A stretch of DNA of 7,173 nucleotides. Origin: Desulfobacterales bacterium. GTDB taxonomy: Bacteria; Desulfobacterota; Desulfobacteria; Desulfobacterales; JAUCGF01. The translations under genes and the position numbers were made by a program. Shown piece after piece: positions 1 to 6,145 of this stretch. The DNA lies in the NCBI GenBank assembly GCA_029940345.1, contig JAOZRC010000193.1, positions 1-7,173 of the forward strand, in the 5' to 3' direction. A model generated the notes under the pieces. The model was not told the origin of the DNA. It did no database searches and saw only the letters and a program-made list of their open reading frames with translations. Position 1 is the stretch's first letter, and the number at the start of each line of letters is the position of its first letter.

Positions 1-153
1 TATTATCCTTTTTTTTAATACTGAAAATTGAACTTTCATACAATTGCCTTGCGGAAACTACAAGGATTAATCGTAAGAAGGACTGATAAAATCCCTTTTC
101 ACCTGAAATTCTTGTATTTTTCATAGCAGTTATCAGACAGGATTCTGATTTGT

Positions 154-705
154 ATGCGAACAGACGATAAAAAACAATCCGTCATCACCCTGGGAAGCCA
201 TATTGAATTTTTTTATAAAAAACCGGATGAACTGCCTGAAGGGTTCATGGATGAAATATGCAAAATGGTTGAAGCCGGGGGAGCTGTTGATCCTAAATAT
301 ATCCGTTTTAATCTTGAAAGAGCCTATTTGATCGGGTATGCAATGGAAAATGGTCAGATTGCGGGCAATTCATGCCTGAAACATCCCCGCAACGAATTTA
401 TCCAAAGGCTGAAAAAAATGACAGGTCTGGATTTTAGTCATTTTGTCGAACGGGGGTATACTTCGGTAAGGCCGCAATACAGAGCGATGGGAATTGGGAC
501 AAAACTTCTCGAAGGGCTGACCAAAAGAACAGGGAACTATAAAATATTTTCCATAATTGGTGAAGACAACCCTGCCACTCAAAAAATTGCTTTGCGCAAC
601 AAAACCAGAAAAGTTACTGTTTATTACAGTGAAAAAGTCGGCAAAAATCTGGGCGTGTGGATGCCTGAACACATGATAGACGAAACCTGCAACGTAAATT
701 TATGA
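154..705 (+). CDS. GNAT-family N-acyltransferase, first gene of a three-gene biosynthetic operon
   Basis: A 183-residue protein with the acyl-CoA binding signature of GNAT enzymes. The pyrophosphate-binding loop lies in RPQYRAMGIGTKLLEG (residues 106-121; R110, G113 and G115 fit R-x-x-G-x-G). It is followed by a strand (IFSIIGEDN, 131-139) and a helix (ATQKIALRN, 141-149), as in the family's second half. Such enzymes move an acyl group, usually acetyl, from CoA to an amine in the cytoplasm; the acceptor here cannot be read from sequence. The ATG at 154 is the first start in the frame and has only a weak purine run (ACAGGA, 137-142) upstream. The stop overlaps the next gene's start (ATGA, 702-705), implying translational coupling to the ATP-grasp ligase. 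The inferred role is acylation of an amino acid or short peptide that the ligase also handles. No clear promoter was found in 1-153. Confidence 0.85.
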   Translation: MRTDDKKQSVITLGSHIEFFYKKPDELPEGFMDEICKMVEAGGAVDPKYIRFNLERAYLIGYAMENGQIAGNSCLKHPRNEFIQRLKKMTGLDFSHFVERGYTSVRPQYRAMGIGTKLLEGLTKRTGNYKIFSIIGEDNPATQKIALRNKTRKVTVYYSEKVGKNLGVWMPEHMIDETCNVNL

Positions 706-1580
706 ATATCGGTATTCTTACGGTAAATAATTTTAATTTTCATCCCAACATGCGTCTTAAACAGGCTGCCGAAGAACAGGGACACCATGTCATTCTGATT
801 AATCCATACAATATGCTGTCTGAGATTACCAATAACCGGTTCAACTTCAGTATAAAAGATATAGATCAAAAATTAGATGTTATTATGCCCAGGCAAGGCT
901 CTCCCATGGGAGATTACGGCCTGGTTCTGCTGCGCCAGTTCATGCAAAGCGGCATTCCCCTTGTAAACGGGCTTACAGGAATCACTATTGCCCGCAACCA
1001 GTACATAACATTACAGGCCCTTGCATCAGCCGGCCTGCCTGTTCCGGACACAATTTTTATCACCAGGCCGCAAGCCTTTTCCGAAGCCGTAGATAAACTC
1101 GGGGGCTATCCTGTTGTTATCAAACAGGTGGATGGAATGGGCGGGGACGGAGTAATCAAGGCGGATAAGGAACAGGATGGAATTATTTTTTTAGACAAAC
1201 ATTTAAAGGAACGCCGGGGCGTAATTGTACAACAGTTTTTTGCTCCTGAAAATCGGGTTGATGTAAGGCTTCTTGTAATTGGCGACAAGGTGGCCGGAGC
1301 CATGCAGCTTAAACCCCTTAATGATGAATTCAGAGCCAATATCCATCAAAACGCCCGGGCCAGGGTAACTCTGCCTTCGGAAGAACAAATTAAAATGGCA
1401 GTTGCGTCAGCAAGAGCCTGCCATCTTGAAATAGCCGGAGTTGATCTGATTGTGGAAAATGATTGTGATCCCAAAGTGATTGAGGTCAATTATTCTCCCG
1501 GCTTTAAGGGCCTTGAAGCTGCCACAGGGCTTGATATTGCAAAACAGATGATTGATTATGTAACTGCAACGTATCATTAA
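702..1580 (+). CDS. RimK-like ATP-grasp amide/peptide ligase
   Basis: A 292-residue cytoplasmic ATP-grasp ligase, about the length of RimK. Such enzymes activate a carboxylate as acyl phosphate and join it to an amine. An N-terminal preATP-grasp domain (1-95) contains DVIMPRQGSPMGDYG (59-73), matching the RimK D-x-V-I-P-R region. The ATP-binding region has VVIK (K141), a glycine-rich loop DGMGGDGV (144-151), VQQFF (176-180) and RVDVRLLVIGDKV (185-197). The C-terminal part has EFRANIHQNARA (209-220), AGVDLIV (245-251, D248) and EVNYSPGFKGLE (261-272, E261 and N263), where RimK-type enzymes place Mg2+ ligands. All expected catalytic positions appear intact. It starts inside the GNAT stop codon and ends in tandem stops (TAATAA). 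RimK itself adds glutamates to ribosomal protein S6. The coupling to GNAT and PP-loop genes argues instead for a small-molecule peptide substrate, which is inference. Confidence 0.9.
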   Translation: MNIGILTVNNFNFHPNMRLKQAAEEQGHHVILINPYNMLSEITNNRFNFSIKDIDQKLDVIMPRQGSPMGDYGLVLLRQFMQSGIPLVNGLTGITIARNQYITLQALASAGLPVPDTIFITRPQAFSEAVDKLGGYPVVIKQVDGMGGDGVIKADKEQDGIIFLDKHLKERRGVIVQQFFAPENRVDVRLLVIGDKVAGAMQLKPLNDEFRANIHQNARARVTLPSEEQIKMAVASARACHLEIAGVDLIVENDCDPKVIEVNYSPGFKGLEAATGLDIAKQMIDYVTATYH

Positions 1581-1600
1581 TAAACGGATTTGTAAAACCG

Positions 1601-2725
1601 ATGAAAATATCTGACTTCACCCTCACCAAAGACAGTGATCATATCCGTGCCAGTACGCGGGTTCAGTTTGAAGACGGCCCGAACCCTGAAAAACAGGTTT
1701 TCATTAAAACATCTGAAGAATATGCTGATGGTTTTTTTGCCAATCCCCATGCGTTTTTAGTGGGATGCCTTTTACCCGCCATTCATCTGGGTGAAAAAAG
1801 AATCTTCATTGATGAAGATATCTGTCCTTTTTTAAAAGAAGGCCTTGAAACAGCCATGCATATATTAAAGGACTGGACCGGCGGACAGTACCGGCCTTTA
1901 AAAATTGAGGCCCGGACATCATCTGAAGCAAAGCTTTTAGATAAACCCAGGACCGGCATGTTCATGTCCGGCGGCATGGATTCGCTTGCCGCTTTGCGTT
2001 TGAATCGTCTCAATTACCCCAAGACACACCCCGGATATGTAAAGGACAGCTTTTTCCTTCACGGGTTTGATATCGGCGGTGTGATTGAACGAGGCATGAA
2101 ATACCATGTGTTTGAAAGGGCTCAAAAAGCAATTCTGAATATTACGGATGATGCCAAAGTCAAATTAATACCGGTATATACCAATATCAGGCATCTTTGT
2201 GATAAAAGGGAGTTATGGCTTGACAGTTTTTTCGGCGCGGTTCTGGCCGCTATCGCCCACTCTTTTTCCAAACGGCTCAATATGGTCTTTATCGGCTCTT
2301 CCTATGACATTCCCAATCTTCATCCATGCGGTTCCCACCCGCTTCTCGATCCGGAATATTCAAGCTACAACATGCGGATCAGACATCGGGATTACGAACT
2401 TTCCAGGCTGGCAAAAATCAAAATCGTTTCCCAATGGGATGCGGCCTTTCAAAATTTCAGGGTGTGCCTTGCCAATACGCCCGACCGCCTGAACTGCGGT
2501 AAATGTGAAAAATGTGTCAGAACCATGACCGAGTTGACTGCTCTTGGGCTTTTGCATAAAACTGATGCATTTGTTGAAGATGAAATCACACCGGAACATA
2601 TTTCACAGTTTGATATCACCATCAGGAAGCGTCCGCCATTTTACAAACCCATGGTTCCGCTGCTAAAAGAACAGGGAAGAGATGATCTGGCGGATGCTAT
2701 TGAAAAACAGATCGGTAAAGATTAG
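1601..2725 (+). CDS. PP-loop (adenine nucleotide alpha-hydrolase) ATPase with C-terminal cysteine cluster
   Basis: A 374-residue protein with a PP-loop ATP pyrophosphatase motif, FMSGGMDSLAAL (121-132; S123-G-G-M-D127-S128). Asparagine synthetases, QueC-like and other N-type ATP pyrophosphatases use this motif to adenylate a carboxyl or carbonyl group. Downstream lie IGSSYDIPNLHPCGSHPLLD (231-250) and a cysteine group: C289 and N-C-G-K-C-E-K-C (C299, C302, C305). A C-x2-C-x2-C cluster next to a PP-loop suggests a zinc site as in QueC, though a redox or sulfur role cannot be excluded. There is no N-terminal class II glutaminase domain: the start is not Cys-2, and residues 1-115 look unlike one. 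Nitrogen would therefore come from free ammonia, an amino compound or another protein. The gene lies 20 bases after the ATP-grasp gene with no strong ribosome binding site. I recognise the fold family but not a characterised member. Confidence 0.8.
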   Translation: MKISDFTLTKDSDHIRASTRVQFEDGPNPEKQVFIKTSEEYADGFFANPHAFLVGCLLPAIHLGEKRIFIDEDICPFLKEGLETAMHILKDWTGGQYRPLKIEARTSSEAKLLDKPRTGMFMSGGMDSLAALRLNRLNYPKTHPGYVKDSFFLHGFDIGGVIERGMKYHVFERAQKAILNITDDAKVKLIPVYTNIRHLCDKRELWLDSFFGAVLAAIAHSFSKRLNMVFIGSSYDIPNLHPCGSHPLLDPEYSSYNMRIRHRDYELSRLAKIKIVSQWDAAFQNFRVCLANTPDRLNCGKCEKCVRTMTELTALGLLHKTDAFVEDEITPEHISQFDITIRKRPPFYKPMVPLLKEQGRDDLADAIEKQIGKD

Positions 2726-2777
2726 AAATGAGGACAAAATAGCTTACCCATTCCCAATTTGTATTAATTAGCGTTCA

Positions 2778-2915
2778 TCATATCTCTTCTATCCCTGCCA
2801 GGTTCCTGATACTATCACGGAATACCTGAAAGCTTCTTGATTGATTCGCCTCCAAATCTAAGTGGCGAGCTATATTTTCCGCCCATTTGCATTTAGCTTT
2901 TCCTGTATGTGCCAT
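2778..2915 (-). CDS. Unidentified 45-codon frame, possible 3' remnant of a gene
   Basis: A short minus-strand frame of 45 residues running from ATG at 2915 to TGA at 2778. It contains WAENIARHLDLE (11-22) and SFQVFRDSIRNLAGIEEI (28-45), amphipathic helix-like sequence that reads as protein rather than noise. The frame stays open upstream to about 2972. It overlaps the end of the ParA-type fragment in another frame, so the two could be pieces of one frameshifted gene. However, the residues do not match the ParA C-terminus as I know it, so a separate gene remnant is equally possible. No convincing ribosome binding site precedes the ATG. It may also be chance. Confidence 0.2.
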   Translation of the reverse strand: MAHTGKAKCKWAENIARHLDLEANQSRSFQVFRDSIRNLAGIEEI

Positions 2916-3154
2916 CCCAATCGTTTGAGTTGGGGCAATTGGAACTCGGAAAAGGAATTCGCTTCTGAACTGTTACGCCAGTTATCAAGCCGTTTCTTCC
3001 AAAGATTCTGCCAACTAACCAAAGTAGGGCCAAGGTTCTTTAAACCCTGGAGAGAAAAAAGATCAGCCCCCAGGGGAATAACGACATAATCTGTTGATTC
3101 GATCTCCGCCGAGGTCGAATGTAGGGTGTTCAAAGTTATTGCAATCTTTCCCAT
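2870..3154 (-). pseudogene. Fragment of a ParA/Soj-type AAA ATPase
   Basis: A 94-codon minus-strand frame. Its core, TDYVVIPLGADLFSLQGL (residues 21-38) followed by KNLGPTLVSWQNLWKKRL (39-56), closely resembles the middle of a group of ParA-like ATPases (pattern A-D-Y-V-x-I-P-L-x-x-D-L-F-S-L-Q-G-L-x-N-L-G-P-T-L). Intact members run to roughly 250-300 residues and begin with a K-G-G-x-G-K-T Walker A loop. That loop and the next ~100 residues are absent, and the frame stops soon after the core. The first ~16 residues do not resemble the family, and the start codon lies in one arm of a hairpin, so the apparent start is probably accidental. The likely history is 5' loss by insertion or deletion at the hairpin plus 3' decay. 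It is almost certainly non-functional as an ATPase. Confidence 0.6.
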
Positions 3155-3214
3155 TCACTGGCTGTGGCATATTGCAACCGTACATTGGGAAAGATTACAA
3201 TAACTTTGCGCACC
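3125..3214. repeat. Long imperfect hairpin (29-bp arms, 32-base loop)
   Basis: Arms 3125-3153 and 3186-3214 are inverted copies. The inner 23 positions differ at one (CAAAGTTATTGCAATCTTTC starts the left arm at 3131; the right arm ends CAATAACTTTG at 3208). Outside two unpaired positions a further four bases pair (GGTG with CACC). The loop is 3154-3185. There is no T-run, so a simple terminator is unlikely. Its position at the broken 5' edge of the ParA-type fragment suggests a small non-autonomous element or an insertion scar. The element type cannot be named from one copy. Confidence 0.75.
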
Positions 3215-3223
3215 GTTTAAAAG

Positions 3224-3244
3224 CTGAAAAATGTAAACTACTTT
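3224..3244 (+). repeat. Short direct repeat, copy 1 (upstream side of phosphatase gene)
   Basis: CTGAAAAATGTAAACTACTTT recurs with small changes at 5165-5186 (one extra G, one C/T difference and one change at the left edge). Both copies read the same way on the plus strand and flank the 5'-nucleotidase-family gene. They could be traces of duplication or insertion, or a degenerate dispersed repeat. Confidence 0.45.
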
Positions 3245-3320
3245 AGCCTTATATAAGGATGCCGCTTTTCGTATATTCTTTCTCAATTGTATTCATATAA
3301 TTTACTGCAACCGCAAAAAA

Positions 3321-4958
3321 TTATTTTTCTATTACGATTATCCTTTGGTCTGGCTGTCCTGGGTTTAACACGCCTTGGTTACCGATATATTCAGCCAGGA
3401 TGGAATAAAAGGTGGAATACGTATTTTTAAGGTTGCGGCCATAGCGTTTGAACCAAAAATAGCCGTCCCCCTGTTGATTGACTAAGTAACTGTTACTCAA
3501 AACCCGGTACATTTTATCCGCTTCCAACGGCTGCCATTGCCCATTGGCGTCCTGAATACGAATAGCGCTGACACGATTGCCCGGGCGAGTGACGTTCAGC
3601 TCCTTGGAGGCATTCTTATCTATCTTTTGGGCGGTCTGACTCAAATCGACCGTATAACGGATTCCCGCCGGATGTAAAAAGCCGCCTTCATCAAAACTGG
3701 CGGCGCTTCTTTCCAGGATGGCTTTGAGATGGCGTCCCTCAATATCCAGCATATAGGCATAATTACTGAATTCGTCGATCTCTTGGAGCATCTTATCGGT
3801 CACCGAGCCCGGCGGATACTTTCTTGCGCCTCTGAAAGCGCCGGCATTATTCAGCACAATATCAGCGTTAAATTTCGTACGCATCAGATCATTCACAAGA
3901 TTACAGACTGTGGCTTCACCTCTTCGCACCGCATCTTTGGTAAGGTTCCATTCCGTCTCCGTTTGACCGAGAACAATTTCAGCAGGAAAAAATTTTTGAT
4001 ACGCCTTAAGACGTGCCTCAATTTCCTGGTCAGGAGTGACAGTGGCTGTTACGGGGAGCAGGGTATAGCGCACCCCATCGCGATCAAATGCACCGTTAAC
4101 TTTAAAAGGAAGATCAAGGCGCACCAGATGGGCGCCTTTTTCACCGCCATTGACAATGACAGTTTGACCGACTTTAGCTATCTTCGGGGTATAATCATGG
4201 GAATGGCCCCCGAAAATGATATCAATGCCTTTAACCGCCTGAGCCAACCGCTGATCATTTTCAAACCCGATATGGGTCAGAGCGACTATGAGCTGTACGT
4301 CACGCGCTTGCAACTGGGAGACCGCCCATTGCGCCGCTGCAATGTTTTGCCTGGCCAATTTTACTTCCCGGCCGCTGGTGACAAAAGGAAAATCTTCGGT
4401 CATCAGCGAAAAAAAGCCTGCTTTGAGACCACCATAATTCTTGATCAGCCAGGGCCGGCACAGACCTTCCAGCGGAGTGTTTTCAACATTCAAATCAGTG
4501 CATAAAGATTGCCACTGCGTCTTGCGGAGCGCTTCAGCCAGAACCTGCGGCCCTTTATCAAATTCATGATTGCCAAAGGCATAAATTTCATACCCCGCTT
4601 CCCACATGAGTTGAAAAATGGCCTTGCCCTTAAACGTGTGGAAATAACGGTTCATCAGGTCGTCACCCGAGGATATGACCGCAACAGGGCCATCGGTTTC
4701 AGCCTTGACAGCTTTGATCATTGCGGCCAACCGCGCAATGCCGCCAACAAGCGAGGATGTTTTGGAAGCGGTGTCCTGATTCGGCGCTATTTTAACAGGT
4801 TCGAGCGCGCCTTGCAAATCCGCTGTCCCAATGATCGTTAAGTGATAAGACGATTTATCTTGCGGTGCGCCCGCGCAGGCGTTGATGAACAAAATTAGAA
4901 GGAATAGTAATCCTGCCAGCCGCTTTTCAGATTGCTTTTTTTTGTTTTTTGGATTCAT
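3321..4958 (-). CDS. UshA/5'-nucleotidase-family metallophosphatase, lipoprotein
   Basis: A 545-residue two-domain phosphoesterase of the UshA/5'-nucleotidase type, close to the usual ~550 residues. The N-terminus is a lipoprotein signal: lysine-rich residues 1-13, a hydrophobic stretch GLLFLLILFI (16-25) and a lipobox I-N-A-C with C28. It should be lipidated and face the periplasm, where relatives release phosphate from nucleotides or UDP-sugars. Metal-site motifs appear in order: TADLQG (45-50), SGDD (D99), GNHEFD (129-134), THIG (H229) and GGHSH (250-254). The C-terminal substrate domain has RRGEATVCNLVND (345-357), NNAGAFRG (370-377) and QGDGYFWF (496-503). The first motif has Gln49 where classical members have His. 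The ATG at 4958 is needed to include the signal peptide, although no clear ribosome binding site precedes it. It is transcribed alone. Substrate specificity is not readable. Confidence 0.92.
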   Translation of the reverse strand: MNPKNKKKQSEKRLAGLLFLLILFINACAGAPQDKSSYHLTIIGTADLQGALEPVKIAPNQDTASKTSSLVGGIARLAAMIKAVKAETDGPVAVISSGDDLMNRYFHTFKGKAIFQLMWEAGYEIYAFGNHEFDKGPQVLAEALRKTQWQSLCTDLNVENTPLEGLCRPWLIKNYGGLKAGFFSLMTEDFPFVTSGREVKLARQNIAAAQWAVSQLQARDVQLIVALTHIGFENDQRLAQAVKGIDIIFGGHSHDYTPKIAKVGQTVIVNGGEKGAHLVRLDLPFKVNGAFDRDGVRYTLLPVTATVTPDQEIEARLKAYQKFFPAEIVLGQTETEWNLTKDAVRRGEATVCNLVNDLMRTKFNADIVLNNAGAFRGARKYPPGSVTDKMLQEIDEFSNYAYMLDIEGRHLKAILERSAASFDEGGFLHPAGIRYTVDLSQTAQKIDKNASKELNVTRPGNRVSAIRIQDANGQWQPLEADKMYRVLSNSYLVNQQGDGYFWFKRYGRNLKNTYSTFYSILAEYIGNQGVLNPGQPDQRIIVIEK

Positions 4959-5066
4959 TATATGACACTTTTCGTTTTACAGTTTACAATCTCAGAGCCT
5001 TTTTGAAAAATTTCGACCTGTGAGGTTAGGTAATTTTCAATAAATATCTTACGCAAAATCTGTGAT

Positions 5067-5143
5067 GTAGGGTGGGTGCAGCGCAGCGAAACCCACCGTT
5101 TTATAAGGATTTGGTGGGTTTCGCTACGCTACACCCACCCTAC
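5067..5143. repeat. REP-like palindrome with 31-bp arms
   Basis: Arms 5067-5097 (beginning GTAGGGTGGGTG, ending GAAACCCACC) and 5113-5143 are inverted copies with two differences in 31 positions, around a 15-base loop (5098-5112). The GTAGGGTGGGT...ACCCACCCTAC design is typical of dispersed extragenic palindromes found in many copies in diverse bacterial genomes; this is recalled, not searched. It lies between the CHAT and phosphatase genes and supplies the last codons and stop of the CHAT frame. It could fold in RNA and help end or stabilise the CHAT transcript, but it lacks a T-run. Confidence 0.85.
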
Positions 5144-5654
5144 GTCTGATAGCAACCGCACAGGTTGAAAAAGTGTAAATTACTTTCACTCTTTTATGAA
5201 GAATGCAAAGATCGTAAAAAGCCACCGCGAATTTAATGGCCGCTTTATCATGAATCGCATTATTCATGCCGATCACGTAGTCAACATGCTGGGCAATGGC
5301 TTCGGCCTGAACTTCCGAATAGCAGGCATTCAGCACCACACAGCCAACATGTTCGGCAAACAGTTTAAAAAATCCGGCCAGGCTTGCCGTGCTAACCCAA
5401 GCGGTATCGCCATTTTCGTTTTCAAAAGCGATGCCGCCCTCACCTTCACCATGTCCGCAAAAATGAACGATACCGGGTTTTGCCTCAAGCATAGCACGGC
5501 GTACATCCTTGGGGCGACACGCCTCTTGTTGGTGAACAGCAAATTTTTCAGCAGCCCGCTTCAAGCCGGATTTGATTTCACTCATCTCCTTATCTAAACG
5601 CAAACGGGTGGTGTCTGATGGATTGGCCGCCAGAAATAATATGGTCTTATTCAT
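5124..5654 (-). CDS. Small CHAT-domain (caspase-like) protein with an altered C-terminus
   Basis: A 176-residue protein matching the CHAT caspase-like peptidase fold. It opens with ILFLAANPSDTTRLRLDKE (5-23), continues with VHFCGHGEGEGGI (63-75, candidate catalytic H68) and VVLNACYSEVQAEAIA (106-121, candidate nucleophile C111), then YVIGMNNAIHDKAAIKFAVA (126-145). Both dyad residues are present. CHAT proteins are proteases or adaptors in bacterial signalling and conflict systems, often paired with effector-associated domains; no partner gene is visible here. I chose ATG 5654 over the in-frame ATG at 5681 because AAGGA (5662-5666, minus strand) lies 7 bases upstream and family members begin at this point. 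Family-like sequence ends near D148 (5211). The remaining 28 residues are unrelated and partly encoded by the palindromic repeat, so about 30 C-terminal residues appear replaced. Activity is uncertain. Confidence 0.8.
   Translation of the reverse strand: MNKTILFLAANPSDTTRLRLDKEMSEIKSGLKRAAEKFAVHQQEACRPKDVRRAMLEAKPGIVHFCGHGEGEGGIAFENENGDTAWVSTASLAGFFKLFAEHVGCVVLNACYSEVQAEAIAQHVDYVIGMNNAIHDKAAIKFAVAFYDLCILHKRVKVIYTFSTCAVAIRRRVGVA
5165..5186 (+). repeat. Short direct repeat, copy 2 (within the altered CHAT 3' end)
   Basis: TTGAAAAAGTGTAAATTACT (5165-5184, continuing TT) is the partner of 3224-3244. It lies inside the sequence that replaces the normal CHAT C-terminus, between the loss of family similarity (about 5211) and the palindrome at 5143, so it belongs to the inserted or recombined DNA rather than to the CHAT domain. 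Confidence 0.45.
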
Positions 5655-5661
5655 AAGATGT

Positions 5662-5666
5662 TCCTT
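5662..5666 (-). promoter_or_regulatory. Ribosome binding site that fixes the CHAT start
   Basis: On the minus strand AAGGA lies 7 bases before the ATG at 5654. It is the clearest Shine-Dalgarno sequence in the window and rules against the longer frame starting at 5681. Confidence 0.7.
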
Positions 5667-5667
5667 G

Positions 5668-5730
5668 CAGACCGGTCTCACGGGTCTGATAAAAACCAGT
5701 TTACCAGTTTACCGCGCTCCATCGGAGCGC
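5668..5730. promoter_or_regulatory. Cluster of operator-like symmetric motifs in the CHAT leader
   Basis: Three symmetric or repeated motifs lie within 63 bases upstream of the CHAT gene. The first is CAGACC...GGTCTG (5668-5688), which contains the perfect palindrome AGACCGGTCT (5669-5678). The second is two tandem copies of CCAGTTTA (5696-5711). The third is a GC hairpin GCGCTCC-ATC-GGAGCGC (5714-5730). They could be a repressor site or a structured leader. No convincing -35/-10 pair was found near them, so function is inference. Confidence 0.35.
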
Positions 5731-5967
5731 ATTTGGATAGCTGCTTTCCTTGGGGTTAAACTGTATCACATTGCCGTTTCACGGCATTAAATCTTAAATT
5801 TCGTTGTGTCCCTGATTCAAAAGGTATATAAATATATGTTTGGTTGTAAAGCAACCCCGCACTGTCAGGCAAATGTTTCATATTTCTGATCCTGTTGTTT
5901 TAGTGCGATTTGCGACTTTCGAATCCAATATGAGTAACCGACCATATATTTTACGTAATTTTAAAAA

Positions 5968-6028
5968 GTCTGAATCAGAATAAATAGAATTCTGCTAATT
6001 CTAAAATTCGGTAAATTCTGATTCAGAC
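5968..6028. repeat. GAAT/ATTC palindromic repeat, copy 1 (61 bp, shortened left half)
   Basis: The copy is bounded by GTCTGAATCAGAAT (5968-5981) and ATTCTGATTCAGAC (6015-6028), which are perfect inverted copies. The block 5986-6031 matches 6181-6226 of copy 2 at 45 of 46 positions. Relative to copy 2 it lacks 17 bases from the left half, so its symmetry is broken. Confidence 0.8.
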
Positions 6029-6145
6029 AATGAAAATAAGACAAATTCATCGCTCGCAGGTGGGATTGAGGAACGCAACCAAGTTTATTCAAAATCGATT
6101 ACAATAAAAATTGCCGGACATAATATATTGCGGAATTTGATACAA

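Larger units (their letters stand above)
2726..3320. other. 595-base decayed intergenic segment between the operon and the phosphatase gene
   Basis: This stretch has no intact gene of recognisable function. It contains a minus-strand ParA-type fragment (2870-3154), a 45-codon unidentified minus-strand frame (2778-2915), a long imperfect hairpin (3125-3214), a short motif repeated elsewhere in the window (3224-3244) and a perfect 12-base AT-rich palindrome CCTTATATAAGG (3247-3258). No obvious T-tailed terminator follows the plus-strand operon or the minus-strand phosphatase gene. Confidence 0.6.

Noticed and set aside
28..56. Promoter built on TTGAAC (28-33) for the first operon
   Set aside because: No acceptable -10 hexamer lies 16-18 bases downstream; other pairs tried in 1-153 were equally poor.
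2862..3089. 75-codon plus-strand open frame in the decayed segment
   Set aside because: The opposite strand carries clear ParA-type family sequence; the plus frame has no recognisable content.
3729..4505. 258-codon plus-strand open frame
   Set aside because: It lies wholly antisense to the well-supported nucleotidase-family gene, shows no recognisable motif and is best explained as a shadow frame.
5655..5681. Nine-codon N-terminal extension of the CHAT gene from ATG 5681
   Set aside because: A good ribosome binding site (5662-5666) lies inside the extension, and family members begin at the M-N-K-T start at 5654.
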